Source: an uncultured Christensenellaceae bacterium
GTDB lineage: Bacteria; Bacillota; Clostridia; Christensenellales; UBA3700
DNA length: 56,794 nt
Direction: 5' to 3'
NCBI GenBank assembly: GCA_944376205.1
Contig: CALWBV010000011.1
Location: 1-56,794, forward strand
Each line of letters begins with the position of its first letter. Within the stretch, counting starts at the first letter, position 1. This document shows positions 50,903-56,794 of the stretch, in pieces. The notes beneath the pieces were generated by a model that was not told where the DNA came from, searched no databases, and saw nothing but the letters and a program-made list of their open reading frames with translations. The translations under genes and the position numbers were made by a program.

Positions 50903-51586
50903 ATGGGTCAGAAAGTTAGTCCTCACGGCTTAAGAGTCGGAGTTATAAGAGACTGGAACGCACAATGGTATGCAGATAAGAAAAACTTCTCCAAAAACCT
51001 TGTAGAAGACCACAAGATCAGAACGTTCTTGAAGAAGAAATATTATCAGTGCTCCATTTCAAAGATTACTATCAGCAGAATACTTTCTTCGGCAAACGAC
51101 ATCGTAATCGTTACGATTTACACCTCGAAGCCCGGCGTAGTTATCGGTAAGGCAGGCGCAGGTGTAGAACAAATCAAAAAAGAAGTTATGAAGCTTGCTC
51201 CCAAGAAGAGCGTAAGCATCAATATCATGGAAGTCAAGAGACCCGATACGGATGCGCAACTCATCGCAGAGAATATTGCTCAACAGCTCGAAAAGCGTAC
51301 AGCTTTCCGTCGTGCTATGAAGGGTTGTATCTCCAAAGCTATGAAGAGCGGCGTTAAGGGTATCAAGACAAAGGTAAGCGGACGTCTTGACGGTGCAGAA
51401 ATCGCAAGATCCGAAAGCTATCACGAGGGTTCTATTCCCCTTCAGACTTTGAGAGCAGATATCGACTACGGTACTGCAGAAGCTCACACCACGTTCGGTA
51501 TTATCGGCGTTAAGGTATGGGTTTACAAGGGCGAAATCCTCGGAAAGACCAACACCAAAGAGATCAAGGAAGGAGGTAATGCGTAA
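50903..51586 (+). CDS. rpsC: 30S ribosomal protein S3
   Basis: 227 residues; mRNA entry site. [15 protein letters not shown] domain [18 protein letters not shown] near 75-92, and the C-terminal domain [12 protein letters not shown], with [18 protein letters not shown] precedes the ATG. Its stop shares one base with rplP. Confidence 0.97.
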   Translation: MGQKVSPHGLRVGVIRDWNAQWYADKKNFSKNLVEDHKIRTFLKKKYYQCSISKITISRILSSANDIVIVTIYTSKPGVVIGKAGAGVEQIKKEVMKLAPKKSVSINIMEVKRPDTDAQLIAENIAQQLEKRTAFRRAMKGCISKAMKSGVKGIKTKVSGRLDGAEIARSESYHEGSIPLQTLRADIDYGTAEAHTTFGIIGVKVWVYKGEILGKTNTKEIKEGGNA

Positions 51587-52014
51587 TGTTAATGCCTAAA
51601 AGAGTTAAGAGACGTCGTGTACATCGTGGCAGACTGACCGGTCAGGCAAACAAGGGTAACAAGATCGCTTACGGCGAGTTTGGCCTTGTAGCGCAGGAAC
51701 CCAGCTGGATTACCTCAAATCAGATTGAGGCAGCCCGTATCGCAATGACTCGTTATATTAAGAGAGGCGGTAAGGTATGGATCAATATCTTCCCCCACAA
51801 GCCTATCACCAAAAAGCCTGCAGAAACCAGAATGGGTAGCGGTAAAGGTAGCGTAGAATATTGGGCAGCCGTAGTTAAACCCGGCAGAGTAATGTTCGAA
51901 ATGGCTGGCGTAAGCGAGGAAATAGCTCGCGAAGCATTGAGACTTGCGTCTCACAAATTGCCCGTAAAGTGCAAAATCGTTAAGAAAGAGGTGAACGAAG
52001 ATGAAAGCAAGTAA
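51586..52014 (+). CDS. rplP: 50S ribosomal protein L16
   Basis: 142 residues; contacts the A-site t[19 protein letters not shown] and [19 protein letters not shown] are typical. One-base overlap with rpsC and 14-base overlap with rpmC. Confidence 0.97.
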   Translation: MLMPKRVKRRRVHRGRLTGQANKGNKIAYGEFGLVAQEPSWITSNQIEAARIAMTRYIKRGGKVWINIFPHKPITKKPAETRMGSGKGSVEYWAAVVKPGRVMFEMAGVSEEIAREALRLASHKLPVKCKIVKKEVNEDESK

Positions 52015-52243
52015 TTTTTTCGAAATGACAAATGACGAGCTTAATCTTAAGCTGAACGCTTTGAAGGAAGAACTCTTCAATCTCCGTTTCAAGCACAAGG
52101 CAGGTCAGCTCGAAAACGCAAACCAACTTGCAACATGCAAGAAGGATATAGCAAGAGTTAAGACGATTATCCGTCAGAGAGAACTCGGTATCTCCGAGGA
52201 GCCTGCAAAGGCAACAAAGAAGACGGCTAAAAAATCTAAGTAA
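52001..52243 (+). CDS. rpmC: 50S ribosomal protein L29
   Basis: 80 residues; near the tunnel exit. Core [23 protein letters not shown] short Lys/Thr-rich tail ([12 protein letters not shown]) lengthens it beyond the usual 65-70. It starts inside rplP with GAGGTGA upstream. Confidence 0.95.
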   Translation: MKASNFFEMTNDELNLKLNALKEELFNLRFKHKAGQLENANQLATCKKDIARVKTIIRQRELGISEEPAKATKKTAKKSK

Positions 52244-52257
52244 GGAGGATTTGACAA

Positions 52258-52515
52258 ATGGAAGAAAGAAATCTCAGAAAAACCAGAGTCGGCGTTGTTG
52301 TAAGCGACAAGATGGACAAGACCGTTGTCGTAGCTATCAAAGAGCGTGTTAAGCATCCTCTTTACGGTAAGATCGTCAACAGAACAAAGACATTCAAGGC
52401 TCACGACGAGCAAAACGAATGCGGCATAGGCGATACCGTTCGTGTCGCAGAGACAAGACCCCTTTCCAAAGATAAGCGTTGGAGAGTAGTCGAAATCGTA
52501 GAAAAAGCTAAATAA
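52258..52515 (+). CDS. rpsQ: 30S ribosomal protein S17
   Basis: 85 residues; early 16S binding protein. [20 protein letters not shown] and [19 protein letters not shown] are typical. AAGGAGG precedes the ATG. Confidence 0.97.
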   Translation: MEERNLRKTRVGVVVSDKMDKTVVVAIKERVKHPLYGKIVNRTKTFKAHDEQNECGIGDTVRVAETRPLSKDKRWRVVEIVEKAK

Positions 52516-52529
52516 GGAGGACCACAGAA

Positions 52530-52898
52530 ATGATACAACCTGAGACAAGATTGGTAGTTGCTGACAACAGTGGCGCAAAAGAAATTAAGTGTATTAGAGT
52601 TATGGGTGGTTCCTTCCGTAGAAGCGGTAATATCGGTGACGTAATCGTCGCAGCAGTTCAAAACGCTACTCCCGGCGGCGTCGTTAAGAAGGGCGATGTT
52701 GTCAAGGCAGTTATCGTAAGAACCAAGAAAGGTATCAGAAGAACTGACGGTTCCTACATCAGATTCGACGACAATGCGGCAGTAATCATCGACAACCAGA
52801 AACAACCCAGAGGTACTCGTATCTTTGGACCCATCGCAAGAGAGCTCAGAGATAAGGATTATATGAAGATCATATCTCTCGCCCCTGAGGTAATTTAA
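52530..52898 (+). CDS. rplN: 50S ribosomal protein L14
   Basis: 122 residues; intersubunit bridge protein. [19 protein letters not shown] and the end [14 protein letters not shown] ([17 protein letters not shown]) identify it. AAGGAGG precedes the ATG. Confidence 0.97.
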   Translation: MIQPETRLVVADNSGAKEIKCIRVMGGSFRRSGNIGDVIVAAVQNATPGGVVKKGDVVKAVIVRTKKGIRRTDGSYIRFDDNAAVIIDNQKQPRGTRIFGPIARELRDKDYMKIISLAPEVI

Positions 52899-52913
52899 CG
52901 GAGGTAGACCACA

Positions 52914-53465
52914 ATGAGTATGAATGTTAAAAAGGGCGACGCTGTCAGAATAATCGCCGGTGCAGATAAAGGCAAGTCGGCACAGGTTCTGGCTGTAGAT
53001 ACCAAGAACAACAGAGTATATTTGAAGGGCGACGGCCTCAAGACGGTTAAGTGCTTCGTTAAGCCCCGCAATGCGCAGGAGAAGGGCGGCATCATCGAGA
53101 GAGAAGGTTCTGTAAACGTATCCAACGTTATGATCCTTTGTCCCTCTTGCGGCAACCCTACCAGAGTAGCTCACAGCATTACGACAGACGAAAACGGCAA
53201 GACCGTTAAGGCTCGTATCTGTAAGTCTTGCGGCGCTTCTTTGGACGTTAAGCCCGCAAAGGCTGCAAAGACCGCAAAGAAGGCAGCTCCCAAGACCGCT
53301 GCAAAGGCTGCAAAGACAGCTAAAGCAGAAGCTCCCGCTGCACAGGAAGCAGTAGCAGAAGAGGCAAAGGCTCCCGCAAAGAAGACCGCTACCAAGACAG
53401 CTACGGCAAAGAAGGCAGCTCCCAAGACAGCTACAAAGGCTGCAAAGACTGAAAGTAAAAATTAA
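52914..53465 (+). CDS. rplX: 50S ribosomal protein L24 with a long basic Ala/Lys tail
   Basis: Assembly initiator of the 50S subunit. Residues 1-112 are normal L24: KOW motif (VKKGDAVRIIAGADKGKS) and a zinc motif (Cys 76, 79, 103, 106). A tail of about 70 residues follows (113-183), made almost only of Ala, Lys, Thr, Pro with a Glu-rich break near 139-152. A 15-residue unit KKAAPKTAxKAAKT occurs twice. L24 is normally about 100-110 residues. The tail resembles histone H1-like or AlgP-like sequences and reads through without frameshift; the downstream gene has its own ribosome binding site. Probably disordered and nucleic-acid binding. Confidence 0.92.
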   Translation: MSMNVKKGDAVRIIAGADKGKSAQVLAVDTKNNRVYLKGDGLKTVKCFVKPRNAQEKGGIIEREGSVNVSNVMILCPSCGNPTRVAHSITTDENGKTVKARICKSCGASLDVKPAKAAKTAKKAAPKTAAKAAKTAKAEAPAAQEAVAEEAKAPAKKTATKTATAKKAAPKTATKAAKTESKN

Positions 53466-53480
53466 TGGAGGATAACGACT

Positions 53481-54029
53481 GTGGAAAGAGAATACAGAAT
53501 GTTGGAACTTTATAAATCAACAGTAGTACCTGCATTGATTAAGAAGTTCAATTACAAGAATATCAACGAAGTACCCAAGCTTGAGAAAGTTGTTCTCAAC
53601 ATGGGTCTCGGCGATGTCAAGGATAACAGCAAGAGTCTTCAGCTTGCAGTTGAAGAACTCAAGATGATCGCAGGTCAGGCTCCCGTAGAATGTAAGGCAA
53701 AGAAGAGCGTAGCAAACTTCAAAGTCAGAGAGAATATGGTAATCGGTGCAAAGGTTACTCTCCGCGGCAAGAAGATGTACGACTTTATGGATAAACTCGT
53801 ATCCGTCGCTCTCCCTCGCGTAAGAGACTTCAAGGGTACCCCCGGCGATTCCTTCGACGGACGCGGCAACTACGCTATGGGCGTCAAGGAACAAATCATT
53901 TTCCCTGAAATTCAATACGACAAGGTAGAGAAGGTCAGAGGATTTGACATCATCGTTGTTACGACAGCGAAGACAGACGAAGAGGCTAAAGAGCTTTTGA
54001 CGCTCCTCGGTATGCCTTTTGTGAAATAA
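53481..54029 (+). CDS. rplE: 50S ribosomal protein L5
   Basis: 182 residues; binds 5S rRNA and contacts P-site t[23 protein letters not shown] and [15 protein letters not shown] identify it. The start is GTG with GGAGG 9 nt upstream; the alternative ATG seven codons later would shorten the usual N-terminus. Confidence 0.96.
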   Translation: MEREYRMLELYKSTVVPALIKKFNYKNINEVPKLEKVVLNMGLGDVKDNSKSLQLAVEELKMIAGQAPVECKAKKSVANFKVRENMVIGAKVTLRGKKMYDFMDKLVSVALPRVRDFKGTPGDSFDGRGNYAMGVKEQIIFPEIQYDKVEKVRGFDIIVVTTAKTDEEAKELLTLLGMPFVK

Positions 54030-54043
54030 GGAGATAACGAATT

Positions 54044-54229
54044 ATGGCTAAGAAAGCAATGATCAACAAGCAGCAAAAAACGCCTAAGTTCTCCACAAGA
54101 GCATACACAAGATGCCAGATTTGTGGTAGACCTCATGCAGTATTAAGAAAGTATGGAATTTGCAGAATTTGCTTCAGAGAACTCGCTTACAAGGGCGAGA
54201 TTCCCGGAGTAAAGAAGGCAAGTTGGTAA
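54044..54229 (+). CDS. rpsZ: 30S ribosomal protein S14, zinc type
   Basis: 61 residues, the short zinc-binding form (rpsZ/rpsN type Z). Ligands in [26 protein letters not shown] precedes the ATG. Use of the zinc form fits Bacillota. Confidence 0.96.
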   Translation: MAKKAMINKQQKTPKFSTRAYTRCQICGRPHAVLRKYGICRICFRELAYKGEIPGVKKASW

Positions 54230-54245
54230 TAGGAGGGTATTTACT

Positions 54246-54644
54246 ATGATGATAACTGATCCAATCGCCGATATGCTTACACGTATCCGCAACGGACTCG
54301 TTGCAAAGCACGAAAGCGTTGAGATGCCCGCATCCAAGATGAAGAAGGCTATCGCCGACATCCTCACGGAAGAAGGTTTCATCAACGGCTACGAAGTAGT
54401 AGACGGCGGCGTTCAAAGTGTTATGAAGGTAAATTTGAAGTACGGACCTAACAACGAAAAGGTCATTTCCGGTATTAAGCGTATCTCTAAGCCCGGTCTC
54501 AGAGTATATGCAAACTCTACAAATTTGCCCGTTGTTCTCAACGGTATGGGAATTGCAATCATTTCCACATCCAAGGGCGTTATGACGGACAAGAAAGCTC
54601 GTGCAGCTCACATCGGCGGCGAAGTTCTCGCTTACGTTTGGTAA
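54246..54644 (+). CDS. rpsH: 30S ribosomal protein S8
   Basis: 132 residues; central domain of 16S r[22 protein letters not shown] and the end [20 protein letters not shown] identify it; the latter binds rRNA. TAGGAGG precedes the ATG. Confidence 0.97.
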   Translation: MMITDPIADMLTRIRNGLVAKHESVEMPASKMKKAIADILTEEGFINGYEVVDGGVQSVMKVNLKYGPNNEKVISGIKRISKPGLRVYANSTNLPVVLNGMGIAIISTSKGVMTDKKARAAHIGGEVLAYVW

Positions 54645-54661
54645 TAGGGAGGTAATGCGAT

Positions 54662-55204
54662 ATGTCAAGAATAGGTAGACTTCCTGTGGTTATTCCTCAG
54701 GGCGTAGAAGTCAGCGTTTCTCCTGAAAACGTAGTTACCGTAAAGGGCGCAAAGGGTACTTTGACTCTCAACGTTAAGAACATTATCAAGGTAAACATCG
54801 AAAACGGCGAAGTTAAAGTTACAAGACCCAACGACGAAAAGGAAATCAAGGCTTTGCACGGCTTGTACAGAAAGCTTATTGCAAACATGGTTGAAGGCGT
54901 ATCCAAGGGCTATGAAAAAGGCCTCGTACTCAACGGTGTAGGTTACAAGGTAGCAAAGCAGGGTAAGAAAATCGTTCTCAGCGTAGGTTATTCACATCCC
55001 GTTGAAATCGAAGAAGTTCCCGGCATTACTTTTGAGTGTCCTTCCACTACGGAAGTCGTAGTTAAAGGTATTGACAAGGAGTTGGTAGGTCAAATCGCTG
55101 CCAACATTAGAAAGGTTCGTAATCCCGATCCTTACCATGCGTACGGTATTCGTTACAAAGACGAAGTTATCGCTCGTAAAGAAGGCAAGACAGGTAAGAA
55201 ATAA
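54662..55204 (+). CDS. rplF: 50S ribosomal protein L6
   Basis: 180 residues, two similar domains; near the factor-binding site. MSRIGRLPVVIPQGVEV and PDPYHAYGIRYKDEVI are typical. GGGAGG precedes the ATG. Confidence 0.97.
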   Translation: MSRIGRLPVVIPQGVEVSVSPENVVTVKGAKGTLTLNVKNIIKVNIENGEVKVTRPNDEKEIKALHGLYRKLIANMVEGVSKGYEKGLVLNGVGYKVAKQGKKIVLSVGYSHPVEIEEVPGITFECPSTTEVVVKGIDKELVGQIAANIRKVRNPDPYHAYGIRYKDEVIARKEGKTGKK

Positions 55205-55217
55205 GGAGTGAGTTAGT

Positions 55218-55586
55218 ATGATTAGTAAGATTAATAAAAACGCTGTTAGACAAAAGAGACATCAAAGAGTCAGACTCAAGATCAGCGGTACGGCAGAAAG
55301 ACCTCGCTTCAACGTTTACAGAAGTACCAACAACATCAATGTTCAGATCATTGACGACGTAAAGGGTGCTACTCTCGTATCTTGCTCCACTCTCGACAAG
55401 GATATGGTAGCCAAAGTTAAGGATCTTACCAAGTCCGAAGCCGCTAACCTCGTAGGCAAGACAGTTGCCGAGAAGGCTTTGAAAGCGGGAATCACCGAAG
55501 TTGTTTTCGACAGAGGCGGATATCTTTATACAGGTCGTGTAAAGATGGTAGCCGACGGTGCCAGAGAAGCTGGCCTGAAATTTTAA
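55218..55586 (+). CDS. rplR: 50S ribosomal protein L18
   Basis: 122 residues; binds 5S rRNA with L5. [24 protein letters not shown] start and the end [19 protein letters not shown] identify it. AAGGAGTGAG precedes the ATG. Confidence 0.97.
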   Translation: MISKINKNAVRQKRHQRVRLKISGTAERPRFNVYRSTNNINVQIIDDVKGATLVSCSTLDKDMVAKVKDLTKSEAANLVGKTVAEKALKAGITEVVFDRGGYLYTGRVKMVADGAREAGLKF

Positions 55587-55601
55587 GGAGGTACAGTCAA
55601 G

Positions 55602-56111
55602 ATGGCAAGAAAAGAGAAATTCCAGAATCAAGAAAACGATTTGCTCAACAAGCTTATCTGCGTAAACCGTGTTACCAAGGTAGTTAAGGGTGGTAGAACA
55701 ATGAGATTTGCCGCACTTATCGTAGTAGGTGACGGACAAGGTTCGATAGGCCTCGGTATGGGCAAGGCAGGCGAGGTTCCTGAAGCTATCCGCAAGGCAA
55801 CGGCTGAAGCAAAGCGCAATATGGTCAAGATCTCCACGCTCAACACCACAGTTCCTCATGACGCTATCGGCGAATTCGGCAGCACGAGAGTTTACATCAT
55901 GCCTGCCAGCGAAGGTACCGGTGTTATCGCAGGTGGTCCCGTACGTGCCGTATTGGAATGTGCAGGAATCAAGGACGTTAGAACTAAAGCCCTCGGCAGC
56001 AACAACAAAATCAACTGCGTAAAGGCTACGTTTGAAGGTCTTAAGAAGATGAGAACCATCGAACAGATTGCAGCTTTGAGAGGCAAGACTGTTGAAGAAA
56101 TCAGAGGCTAA
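55602..56111 (+). CDS. rpsE: 30S ribosomal protein S5
   Basis: 169 residues; decoding accuracy and mRNA unwinding. [20 protein letters not shown] and [20 protein letters not shown] are the conserved blocks. AAGGAGG precedes the ATG. Confidence 0.97.
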   Translation: MARKEKFQNQENDLLNKLICVNRVTKVVKGGRTMRFAALIVVGDGQGSIGLGMGKAGEVPEAIRKATAEAKRNMVKISTLNTTVPHDAIGEFGSTRVYIMPASEGTGVIAGGPVRAVLECAGIKDVRTKALGSNNKINCVKATFEGLKKMRTIEQIAALRGKTVEEIRG

Positions 56112-56125
56112 GGAGGCGACTTATT

Positions 56126-56305
56126 ATGGAAAAGATCAAAGTTACGCTCGTTAAGAGCACGATAGGTTGCACCAAAAAGCAAAAAGATACAGTTGCAGCT
56201 CTCGGTTTGACAAAGATCGGAAGCAGTAACGTTATCACATCCAACGCTTGTTCAGAAGGTATGCTTAAAATCGTTGCACACCTTGTAATGATCGAGCAGG
56301 CATAA
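56126..56305 (+). CDS. rpmD: 50S ribosomal protein L30
   Basis: 59 residues, bacterial short form of L30. [20 protein letters not shown], a middle with [10 protein letters not shown], and the end [14 protein letters not shown] match the family. AAGGAGG lies 8 nt before the ATG. Position between rpsE and rplO is standard. Confidence 0.95.
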   Translation: MEKIKVTLVKSTIGCTKKQKDTVAALGLTKIGSSNVITSNACSEGMLKIVAHLVMIEQA

Positions 56306-56316
56306 GGAGGCAGACT

Positions 56317-56760
56317 ATGAAATTGAATAATATGGCTCCTGCTCCCGGAGCAAAAACACAATCCAAGAGACTTGGTAGAGGTATCGGTTCCGGTCTCGGT
56401 AAGACGTCAGGTAAAGGCCACAAGGGTCAATGGGCTCGTAGCGGCGGCGGCGTTAGACCGGGATTCGAAGGCGGTCAGATGCCTCTTGTAAGAAGAATCC
56501 CCAAGAGAGGTTTCAACAACATCTACAAGAAGGAGTACTCAATCGTCAACGTTAGCGATCTCGAGAAATTCGAAAACGGTACCGTTGTTACGGCAGAACT
56601 TCTTCTCGAAACGGGCGTTCTTAGTAAGGTTGAGCCTTACGGCTTGAAAGTTCTCGGCAACGGTACGTTGACCAAGAAACTTGAAGTTAAAGCTAATAAA
56701 TTTACTAAGTCAGCTGCGGAAATTATTGAAAAAGCAGGTGGCAAAGCAGAGGTGCTGTAA
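56317..56760 (+). CDS. rplO: 50S ribosomal protein L15
   Basis: 147 residues; late assembly protein of the 50S subunit. The Gly-rich N-terminus [20 protein letters not shown] and [20 protein letters not shown] are typical. AAGGAGG precedes the ATG. Its stop overlaps the secY start by one base (TAATG). Confidence 0.97.
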   Translation: MKLNNMAPAPGAKTQSKRLGRGIGSGLGKTSGKGHKGQWARSGGGVRPGFEGGQMPLVRRIPKRGFNNIYKKEYSIVNVSDLEKFENGTVVTAELLLETGVLSKVEPYGLKVLGNGTLTKKLEVKANKFTKSAAEIIEKAGGKAEVL

Positions 56761-56794
56761 TGTGGCAAACTATTAAAAACGCATTTAGCGATAA
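56760..56794 (+). CDS. secY: Protein translocase subunit SecY (5' end only)
   Basis: The first 11 codons ([11 protein letters not shown]) before the window ends. The N-terminus and the position right behind rplO fit SecY, the membrane channel of the Sec system. The rest is outside the window. Confidence 0.8.
   Translation, partial: MWQTIKNAFSD

Overview
The window reads as a chromosomal segment of an anaerobic, endospore-forming member of the Bacillota, most likely class Clostridia and probably an uncultured gut lineage. The evidence is a germination protease (gpr) next to rpsT, a three-subunit [FeFe]-hydrogenase operon, an 8-iron ferredoxin, a PPi-type phosphofructokinase, Rex, the yaaO-tmk-holB-yaaT block, DnaD/DnaI-type replication proteins and zinc-type S14. 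Lineage cannot be fixed further by reading alone.

Layout. 1-5,300: an IS200/IS605-like tail or terminator, PPi-type phosphofructokinase, gpr divergent from rpsT, and a GPH-family sugar symporter. 5,300-12,700: an alkaline phosphatase, a repeat-rich gap, the hydCBA hydrogenase operon and a small membrane protein. 12,700-16,400: a truncated acetyltransferase, tRNA-Thr with decayed relatives beside it, and the DnaD/DnaC-like replication pair. 16,400-21,800: an ABC exporter under an operator-like palindrome and a 1013-residue repeat lipoprotein. 21,800-28,500: a possibly leaderless 86-residue protein, Rex, GreA, yaaO-tmk-holB-yaaT, a YbaK-type deacylase and a ferredoxin. 28,700-37,000: a pyrimidine operon (pyrB-C-F-K-D-E) running into purine salvage genes. 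37,000-40,400: an ABC-F ATPase and an Lrp-type regulator with its aminotransferase. 40,400-47,000: a candidate small RNA, a repeat cluster, a 37-residue peptide, an M1 metallopeptidase, an SPFH/zinc-ribbon pair and a DUF1858 protein. 47,200-56,794: the S10-spc ribosomal protein operon from rpsJ to the first codons of secY.

How it works together. Redox genes recur: hydCBA, ferredoxin, Rex, and a Rex-like site upstream of hydCBA fit fermentative H2 metabolism controlled by NADH/NAD+. The pyr operon gives UMP synthesis from carbamoyl phosphate; carAB is not in the window.

The most unusual content is between the genes. Three families of dispersed, structured DNA were found by eye. (1) A ~127-bp hairpin element, TAGGCGACC...GGTCGC, with three full copies. 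Each lies directly at the 3' end of a transcription unit in the same orientation, and twice the first three bases are the stop codon of the preceding gene. (2) A near-perfect 15-bp-arm palindrome (AATTTATACAATTTA, 9-nt spacer), five copies. (3) A ~120-bp element with a conserved frame and a hairpin whose sequence differs completely between its two copies. A compact small RNA candidate (promoter, 5' hairpin, C-rich segment, terminator) sits directly before one copy of family 1.
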